Source of the DNA: SSSZ01 sp036732025
Lineage (GTDB): Bacteria > Pseudomonadota > Gammaproteobacteria > Burkholderiales > Rhodocyclaceae
Direction: 5' to 3'
Assembly: GCA_036732025.1 (NCBI GenBank)
Contig: DAINDE010000010.1
Span: forward strand, 21,146-85,145
DNA: 64,000 nt
A model generated the notes under the pieces. It did not search any database and was not told where the DNA came from. It was given only the letters and a program-made list of their open reading frames with translations. The translations under genes and the position numbers were made by a program. Position 1 is the first letter of the stretch. The number at the start of each line of letters is the position of its first letter. Below, one piece after another: positions 58,642 to 64,000 of this stretch.

Positions 58642-60066
58642 CTAGTGGCGTTCCGCTTTCTCGGGTTTTTCGGGTTTTTCTGGTTTTTCCGGCTTCTCGG
58701 GTTTTTCCGGCTTCTCGACCTTCTCGACCTTCTCGACCTTCTCGACCTTCTCGACCTTCTCCACCTTCTCCACCTTCTCGACCTTCTCCACCTTCTCCAC
58801 CTTCTCCACCTTCTCCACCTTCTCCACCTTCTCGGCCTTCTCGACCTTTTCGGCCTTCTCGGTTTTCTCGGCCTTTTCCGTCCGCTCGGTTCTTTCGGCG
58901 CGGCCGCCGAGCTCGGTTTCGGTCGCCCTTTCCGTCCTTTCCGTCCGGCGCGACCCACCCTCCCGGGCAAGGTCATCCCCGGCCTTGCCGTTGGTCGCCG
59001 CCGGTGGTCTGGCCGGTTTCGTCAGCCCGGGACGGGCCGGTTCCAGGGAGTCGATCCGCTCGGCGTGGAGCACCCGGTCGGCCCCCATGCGGCCGTCCAC
59101 CACCACGCGGCCGCCCGCCACCCCGGCGCCGGCGGGCAGGCGGGTATCCGCCGTCACCACCGTCCGCACCCCGGCCACCGTCATCTTCCCGTCCCGCAGC
59201 CCTTCCTGGACCAGGCCTTCGACCACCACCCGCTCCGCCTTGCCGGCAAAGCGGAGGGTCGGGTCGGTTCGCACCGACTGCACCACCAGGGCCTGCCCGT
59301 CCCAGCGGCCCTTGACGATGACGCTGCCGCCGCCTGCCAATCCTGAAACCTCGACGCCGGCAACCTTGCCCGACCGGCCGCCGCCAGCCACCGCCCAGCC
59401 GGCGGCGCTCGCTTCCTTGCCCCCGCCGACGGGTTGCAGGCGGGTCGCCACCAGTTGGCCCTGGGCGTCCAGCATGCCGCTCACCCGCACCGTCTGTCCC
59501 GGCGCCAGCGACTTGCCGCCGCCGGGCCCGCGGGTGTCGGGGCCGATCAGCACGGTCTGACCCATGACCTGCACGGCCTTGCCATGGCCATGGACCTGGG
59601 TGACCGGCCCGACCAGGACGTCGATGATGGCGATGTCCCGGGCGCGCAGGCCTTTCGCCGTCGCCACCGCCTCGATGGACACGGTCTGGCCGACGGCCAG
59701 TTGCCCCACCGAGGCCGCCTCGCCGTTTTCGCTGACCGGCACGCGGTTGTCGTAATGCACTTCCAGGCCGTTGACGCAGACCGAGGCGAAGCCGGTGACC
59801 GTACCGACGATGCCGACGGTGCTTCCTTCCGCCAGGGGGCTGCCGGTACCGCCGATGCCGCCGCTGCCGTTGGCCGTGGCCCCGGTACCGCCGATGCCGC
59901 CGGTGCCCTTGTCGTCGCCCCGGGCCGCCGGCGCGCCAGTGCCACCGATGCCATGGGCGAGGGGCACTTCGACGCCGGGACGTTCCGGATCGACGCAGAC
60001 CGGCGCCGCCAGGGCACCGGCCGCCCAACCGGCCGCCAGGGCCAGGAACCAGAGAAGCCGGTTCAT
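58642..60066 (-). CDS. DUF5666-like exported protein with an EKV/EKP-repeat tail
   Basis: A 474-residue protein with a signal peptide (about 1-20) and a Gly-rich segment with GIGGTGA/GIGGTGS repeats (residues 39-75). Several DUF5666-like beta domains of about 60 residues follow (VGIVGTVTGFASVCVNGLEVHYD, QTVRVSGMLDAQGQLVATRLQ, SVIVKGRWDGQALVVQSV). The last 80 residues are low-complexity, strongly charged Glu-Lys repeats: 13 EKV units in a row followed by 6 EKP units. The repeat tail should be a helical or extended rod. It overlaps the upstream DUF6502 gene by four bases. Confidence 0.8.
   Translation of the reverse strand: MNRLLWFLALAAGWAAGALAAPVCVDPERPGVEVPLAHGIGGTGAPAARGDDKGTGGIGGTGATANGSGGIGGTGSPLAEGSTVGIVGTVTGFASVCVNGLEVHYDNRVPVSENGEAASVGQLAVGQTVSIEAVATAKGLRARDIAIIDVLVGPVTQVHGHGKAVQVMGQTVLIGPDTRGPGGGKSLAPGQTVRVSGMLDAQGQLVATRLQPVGGGKEASAAGWAVAGGGRSGKVAGVEVSGLAGGGSVIVKGRWDGQALVVQSVRTDPTLRFAGKAERVVVEGLVQEGLRDGKMTVAGVRTVVTADTRLPAGAGVAGGRVVVDGRMGADRVLHAERIDSLEPARPGLTKPARPPAATNGKAGDDLAREGGSRRTERTERATETELGGRAERTERTEKAEKTEKAEKVEKAEKVEKVEKVEKVEKVEKVEKVEKVEKVEKVEKVEKVEKVEKPEKPEKPEKPEKPEKPEKAERH
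58652..58883. repeat. 9-bp tandem repeat array coding for EKV/EKP
   Basis: Tandem 9-base units, read on the plus strand as GACCTTCTC or CACCTTCTC, occur 13 times without a break at 58717-58833, flanked by variant units. Copy number can change by slippage without shifting the frame. Confidence 0.85.
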
Positions 60067-60914
60067 TGCGACTCTTCCCCGTCCACCGGGGCGCTGTAGA
60101 AATACACCCCGCAGGTGAAGCGGCGATCCTTGGCCTGCCCGTCGCCATCGGGCCGGGAAGCCTGCTGGTGCAGATCCTGCAGGAGGGACATGCCCAGGGC
60201 CGCCGCCTTTTCGCGGAGGGCATCGACCTCGCCCACGCTCAGTCCCTGGTGGTGGACGCTGCGCTCGAACCAGGGCTTGCCGATCTCCAGGACGTTGTCG
60301 GTGGCGGCGGCGATGTGGTCGCCCAGGTTGAGGCCGTAGTAGGCGAGCTTTTCCGCTTCGCCGTGCCGCGGGATGAAAGCCTGCTCCTGCAACTCGACCT
60401 CGTCGGCGGCATTGACGGCGACGACTCCCAGCCGGATCCACTCGTCGAGCACCGAACGCGGGCGAATGTCACGGCTGACGCTGGCCACCAGGGATTCGAA
60501 GGAACAATCGCCGCCGTTGCTGGCCAGGCGCGGCAGGGGTCGGGGCCGGCCCTGGCCATCCTGCCATTCGGGGCGGGTGGTCCAGGCGGCCACCAGCTGG
60601 GCGCCGAGGGAAACCTTTTCCGGCAGCTCGTCCTCGACGCCGGGCAAGGCGCGCAGGCGCCGCACGTCCTTGCGATGGACGCCGGTGAGCAGGCTGATGC
60701 GGCTGTCGGTGGCCGTCTTCTCGCCCAGGCGGAAATCCCGCTCGGCGACGTCGACGAACACCCGCTTGAGCAGTTCCACCGCCATGGGCAGGGTAATCCC
60801 CCGGGCCAGCATGAGGCGCGCCACGGGGGATAGCAGGCGATGCAACGCTGCCAGCAGGGCCGGACTGATCTGGGAAGTCGGCACGATATCGAGATTGAAC
60901 TTATTTGATAACAA
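60063..60914 (-). CDS. DUF6502 family protein
   Basis: A protein of up to 283 residues. It shows SPALLAALHRLLSPVARLMLARGITLPMAVELLKRVFVDVAERDF, a helix-turn-helix-like stretch (DSRISLLTGVHRKDVRRL), and an alpha/beta C-terminal part ending in RRFTCGVYFYSA. This matches the DUF6502 pattern, whose N-terminal half looks DNA-binding. Start choice is difficult: TTG at 60914 falls inside the Fur-box-like site, and GTG at 60884 has no clear ribosome site. It begins an operon with the DUF5666 gene and the outer-membrane protein. Confidence 0.72.
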   Translation of the reverse strand: MLSNKFNLDIVPTSQISPALLAALHRLLSPVARLMLARGITLPMAVELLKRVFVDVAERDFRLGEKTATDSRISLLTGVHRKDVRRLRALPGVEDELPEKVSLGAQLVAAWTTRPEWQDGQGRPRPLPRLASNGGDCSFESLVASVSRDIRPRSVLDEWIRLGVVAVNAADEVELQEQAFIPRHGEAEKLAYYGLNLGDHIAAATDNVLEIGKPWFERSVHHQGLSVGEVDALREKAAALGMSLLQDLHQQASRPDGDGQAKDRRFTCGVYFYSAPVDGEESQ

Positions 60915-60920
60915 TTCTCA
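60906..60920. promoter_or_regulatory. Fur-box-like site before the DUF6502 operon
   Basis: TGATAACAATTCTCA matches the 7-1-7 Fur half-site pattern TGATAATNATTATCA at 12 of 14 defined positions. A TATAGT element (minus strand, 60925-60920) adjoins it, so a bound repressor would block the start of transcription. Confidence 0.6.
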
Positions 60921-60975
60921 CTATACCAGTAACAAATGCCTGCTCGTCATGGTGCGTTAGACCGGGGGGCGCCGG

Positions 60976-62178
60976 CTACTTGCCGGCCACCAGCTCCAGT
61001 TTGAGATCCTGCTGCCCCGGGCGGGCGCGCACCGGAACGCTGGAGAAATCGCCCGGCTGGGGCTTGGCGTCCCCGCTTTTGGACAAGCGCGCCGTGACCA
61101 CGACCTCGCCGGCGCCGGACAGGGTTCGCCCGGGCACCATGGCCATGGAATCGTCCAGCACGAAACGGATCGGCAGTTCGCCGGCGGTGTAACGCTGCGC
61201 CGCCAGCGGCGCCCCGCCGCCTTCGATCCCCTTGGCCACGACAAAGACCGTGTCCCCGGGGGCCACCTTGTCCCGCAGGCGGGCATCCAGGCTGATGACG
61301 CCGGCGATGGCCGCGCCGCCGGCCTGCGCCCCGCTGCCGGCTCCCCCCTTCTTGCCCCCCATGGCGGCCGTGGCCTCCTGGATGTTGGCTTCCGCCAGCT
61401 TGGCATCCATGGAATCGGCCGGGGCGGCGGCCTGCATGCGCTTCCAGAAACCGATGGCGCTCTTGTGGTCGCCCCGCTCGAAGGCCTCGCTGCCGGCCAG
61501 GGCCAGGGCCTTGAGGTGCTTGGGGTCCGCTGCCAGGGCGCGCTTGACGATGTCGCGGGCCGCGTCGTCCCACTTGCGGCCGTGGGCGACCACATGGGCG
61601 TCGGCCCAGTCGGCCAGGAGGTTGGCGTCCGGCGGCAGGAGCGCCGCCGCCCGGGCGTAGGCCTTGGCCGCCGCTTCCGGCTGGCGCAGCTCGCCGTAGG
61701 TGCGGGCGAGGAGCAGCCAGCCTTCGCCGTTGTTGGGATCCTTCTCCATTTTTTCCGCCAGCCGCTTGACCATGGTGTTGAGATCCCCGGCGTTGGCGGC
61801 CTGGCCCTTGGGTTCCATGGGCGATCCCGTCAGGAGTGGCGGCTCGGGCACCGCGGCGGCCGGCACCCCCGCGCCGCCACGCTCGTCCACAAATACGTAA
61901 AGGAGCACTGCGGCCACGGCCACCACCGCCGGCACTGCCCACAGGGCGGCACGCCGGCGCCCGGGGGCAGGCGGGGCGGCAAGCAGCGCGGCATGGAGGG
62001 CCGCCTGCCGCTGTTCGAACTCCTCGGCGCCGATGCGCCCTTCGGCCCGGGCCAGGAGGAGTTCGCGCAAGGCGGCGGCGGCATCGCCGCCCACCGCCTT
62101 GCCGAAGGGGAGCAGTTGGAAGCGCCACAGGACGAAGGCAGCGACCAGGGCGACGAGGATGAGGATCAGGGCAGTCAA
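60976..62178 (-). CDS. ccmI: Cytochrome c biogenesis protein CcmI
   Basis: A 400-residue membrane protein that presents apocytochrome c to the heme ligation complex. It has helix 1 at residues 3-19, a short cytoplasmic loop with a leucine-rich pattern (LRELLLARAEGRIGAEEFEQRQAAL), helix 2 at about 77-94, and a periplasmic TPR domain (LNTMVKRLAEKMEKDPNNGEGWLLLARTYGEL ...). A C-terminal Ig-like CycH domain follows (VFVVAKGIEGG ... VVVTARLSKSGDAKPQPGDFSS). No other ccm genes are in the window. It fits the many cytochromes c encoded at the left. Confidence 0.9.
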   Translation of the reverse strand: MTALILILVALVAAFVLWRFQLLPFGKAVGGDAAAALRELLLARAEGRIGAEEFEQRQAALHAALLAAPPAPGRRRAALWAVPAVVAVAAVLLYVFVDERGGAGVPAAAVPEPPLLTGSPMEPKGQAANAGDLNTMVKRLAEKMEKDPNNGEGWLLLARTYGELRQPEAAAKAYARAAALLPPDANLLADWADAHVVAHGRKWDDAARDIVKRALAADPKHLKALALAGSEAFERGDHKSAIGFWKRMQAAAPADSMDAKLAEANIQEATAAMGGKKGGAGSGAQAGGAAIAGVISLDARLRDKVAPGDTVFVVAKGIEGGGAPLAAQRYTAGELPIRFVLDDSMAMVPGRTLSGAGEVVVTARLSKSGDAKPQPGDFSSVPVRARPGQQDLKLELVAGK

Positions 62179-62213
62179 GAGAGTTCTCCGTCAGGGCCGG
62201 GCCCGGGCGCCGC

Positions 62214-64000
62214 TCAGCGGAAGTCCCAGCGCAGGCCCATGTACATGTAGTTGCGGGTGACGTGGTCGCGGCTCAGGGCACTGGAGGAACGGGAGGTCTC
62301 CTTGCCCATTTCGCCTTCCACGTAGAAGCTGTTGCGCCACTGCCAGGATACCTTCAGGCTGGGCGAGAAGCGCTCCTGGCTGCCGCCGGCGTCGTCCTTC
62401 TGGGTGTAGTAGCGCAGGTTGGTGTCGAAGCGCCACTGGTCGCCGACCGGCAACACGTAGCTCAGGGACGAGGCCTGGCCGTCGTAGGTGGGGGCGTAGA
62501 TCAGGCTCAGGTTGGCGACCCCCACGGCGTTGTTGAAGAAGAGGCTGTTGCCGATGGCCTGGAAGGTGACCACGTGGTTCTGGCCGCTGCCCTGCTGGGA
62601 GGCGGTATTGAGGATACAGGTGTTGTTCACCGGATCGATGATCCCGAGGCAGGTGCCGATCACCGCCAGGGGAATGACGGCATTCACCGGCGCCGTGCTG
62701 GAGATTTCGGAAAGCCGGTAGTCGACGCCCACCTGCCAGCGTTCCGACAGGGGATGGGTCACCCCCACGGCGAACATGTCCGACATGGCCGTCAGGTGCT
62801 TGGCCTCCTGGCGCACCATGTCGAGGCCCTGGGCGTCCACCAGGTCCTTGAGGCTGAGCCCCGGCGCCCCGGGCAGGGCGTTGGTCAGGCTGTAGGACGG
62901 CGCCCGCCGGTGGTCGATGACGAAGAAGTAGTTGTTGCCGGCTTCGTCCAGGTAGTTGCCCTGGAGCAGGGCGATATTCACGCCCTTGTAGAGGACGTCG
63001 TAGTCGAGCATGCCATAGGCCGTGGCCCGCCCGTCGAAGTAGCGGCCTTCCAGGCCGAAAGCGCGGCGGTTGAGCAGGCCGTCCAGGGTTTGCTCGATGC
63101 CGTAGGCGGTGATGCCCGGCTTGCCCGTCACCGGCAGGAGGTCGACGCTGGCGCCGTAAAAGACCTTCTTGAAGGGCGAGTTGAATTCGACGGCCTCGCC
63201 ATAGACGCCATTCACCCGCCAGTCCGGATTCAGGTTGTAGCCTCCCTGGAGGCCGTCGAAGCGCTCCAGCACGCCCATGCCGCTGGGGTTCTGGCGGCCG
63301 GCCCGCACGTAGTAGCCGTTCTTGCGGTCGGTATGCTCGACGTAGGCGGAATAGACGCGGTTGTAGCTGCGGTCCGGGCGCAGGTAGTTGTGGTTGTCGG
63401 TATCGCGGAAGACGATGCGGGTGTCGGTGAAGGCGTCCCGCCGGCGGGCGTTGAGGTTCACCGTGGTGATCAGGGCATCCTGGTCCACGGCGGAGAGCGT
63501 GTCCCGGTTGAAGGTGAGCAGGCCGGAGGGCGACGGCGTCAGGGTCTCGATCTGGGACTTGCCGGTGTAGTAGTAGGAGGAAATGCTGCCGAAGAAGGTC
63601 CATTCCGCCGGCCCGGCCTCCTTGGGCAGCGGCCTGGGGGCACCGGCCCGGGCGGCATCCTTGGGCAGCGCGGCCAGGCGTTCCTTGACGCGGGCGGCCG
63701 CCGGCCCGGTGGGGAAGAGCTTGAGGTAGACGTCGTACTCGGCCTTGGCCTTGAGGAATTCGCCGTTCAGCTCCCGGGCTTCGCCGATGAGGGCCTGGGC
63801 CGGTTCCGTCTGCTCGTTGCGGGGCAGGCTGAGGATGCGGTTGAGGCGGTTGATGGCGGTGGGCGCGTCCTTGGCCGCCACGGCCCGGCGGGCCTCGTCC
63901 ATGAAGCCCTTGGCCCGGGCCTCGACCTCGGCAGCGGGCATGGGCTGGGGGGCGGGCGCCTCGGCCAACGCGGCCGGCGGTGCGGCGGCCTCGGGGGTGG
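62214..64000 (-). CDS. Outer-membrane beta-barrel protein with a TPR-like N-terminus (partial)
   Basis: At least 595 residues; the frame stays open to the right edge, so the N-terminus is missing. The visible start is Pro/Ala-rich, followed by a TPR-like region (about 35 codons from the edge, FMDEARRAVAAKDAPTAINRLNRILSLP). After a linker with PRPLPKEAGPAEW comes a long beta-barrel that opens with TFFGSISSYYYTGKSQ and ends in YMYMGLRWDFR, the aromatic end of outer-membrane proteins. CIL and TCLG supply one possible disulfide. It resembles surface proteins that accompany secreted repeat proteins, but no family is certain. It lies 35 bases upstream of ccmI. Confidence 0.75.
   Translation of the reverse strand, partial: TPEAAAPPAALAEAPAPQPMPAAEVEARAKGFMDEARRAVAAKDAPTAINRLNRILSLPRNEQTEPAQALIGEARELNGEFLKAKAEYDVYLKLFPTGPAAARVKERLAALPKDAARAGAPRPLPKEAGPAEWTFFGSISSYYYTGKSQIETLTPSPSGLLTFNRDTLSAVDQDALITTVNLNARRRDAFTDTRIVFRDTDNHNYLRPDRSYNRVYSAYVEHTDRKNGYYVRAGRQNPSGMGVLERFDGLQGGYNLNPDWRVNGVYGEAVEFNSPFKKVFYGASVDLLPVTGKPGITAYGIEQTLDGLLNRRAFGLEGRYFDGRATAYGMLDYDVLYKGVNIALLQGNYLDEAGNNYFFVIDHRRAPSYSLTNALPGAPGLSLKDLVDAQGLDMVRQEAKHLTAMSDMFAVGVTHPLSERWQVGVDYRLSEISSTAPVNAVIPLAVIGTCLGIIDPVNNTCILNTASQQGSGQNHVVTFQAIGNSLFFNNAVGVANLSLIYAPTYDGQASSLSYVLPVGDQWRFDTNLRYYTQKDDAGGSQERFSPSLKVSWQWRNSFYVEGEMGKETSRSSSALSRDHVTRNYMYMGLRWDFR

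Noticed and set aside
58652..58883. CRISPR-like array
   Set aside because: The units are 9 bp, have no spacers and are in frame inside a coding gene.

Overview
The window is about 65-68% G+C and reads as chromosome of a respiratory betaproteobacterium, most like the Rhodocyclales (Azospira, Dechloromonas, Thauera and relatives). The reasons are PQQ alcohol dehydrogenases with c-type cytochromes, an NnrS protein, a PEP-CTERM protein with a PrsT-type TPR protein, AcnB, CcmI, and several AcoR-like sigma-54 activators. No rRNA, tRNA, insertion sequence, phage or CRISPR array was recognised. Family names come from reading the proteins; no database search was possible.

Left third (1-22 kb): a quinoprotein alcohol-oxidation island. 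Two PQQ dehydrogenases lie near each other. The one at 7353 carries the extra Asp (Asp-Phe-Asp) of lanthanide enzymes (XoxF/PedH/ExaF type). The one at 10471-12342 has Ser there, as in calcium enzymes (ExaA/PedE type). Around them are a six-gene minus-strand operon (SoxYZ-like carrier, metallo-hydrolase, TonB, histidine kinase, response regulator, proline iminopeptidase), two PedF-like cytochromes, two other small cytochromes c, a cytochrome b561, a periplasmic binding protein, a second kinase/regulator pair, and two AcoR-like sigma-54 activators. One activator is split by an in-frame amber codon. Good -24/-12 sequences sit in front of several of these genes, so this looks like a sigma-54 regulon with a probable lanthanide/calcium switch.

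Middle (22-42.5 kb): mostly single genes. They are a CitE-like protein with TruC, a CBS protein, a crotonase followed by an overlapping 23-codon hydrophobic ORF, a MerR-HTH/receiver fusion, PrsT and a PEP-CTERM protein behind a -24/-12 promoter, an ankyrin protein, NnrS, an HmoA-like monooxygenase, an AAA+ ATPase, a nitronate monooxygenase, a beta-helix protein, a PhnA-like protein, AcnB, a phosphodiesterase and endonuclease V.

Right third (42.5-64 kb): a four-gene operon comes first (acetolactate-synthase-like ThDP enzyme, SDR, and two citrate-synthase-fold proteins that seem to lack the catalytic residues). It is the best candidate for an undescribed pathway. Next is an apparent sensing module: a TonB-dependent receptor, a periplasmic binding protein, and a 1343-residue kinase-REC-HPT-REC-GGDEF-EAL protein. 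After that come a YkgJ protein, a pyruvyl transferase, TrmB-like and DusC tRNA enzymes, a DUF6502/DUF5666/outer-membrane-protein operon behind a Fur-box-like site, CcmI, and an outer-membrane beta-barrel protein that runs off the right edge. A 97-bp dispersed repeat occurs at 42576 and again at 54459.
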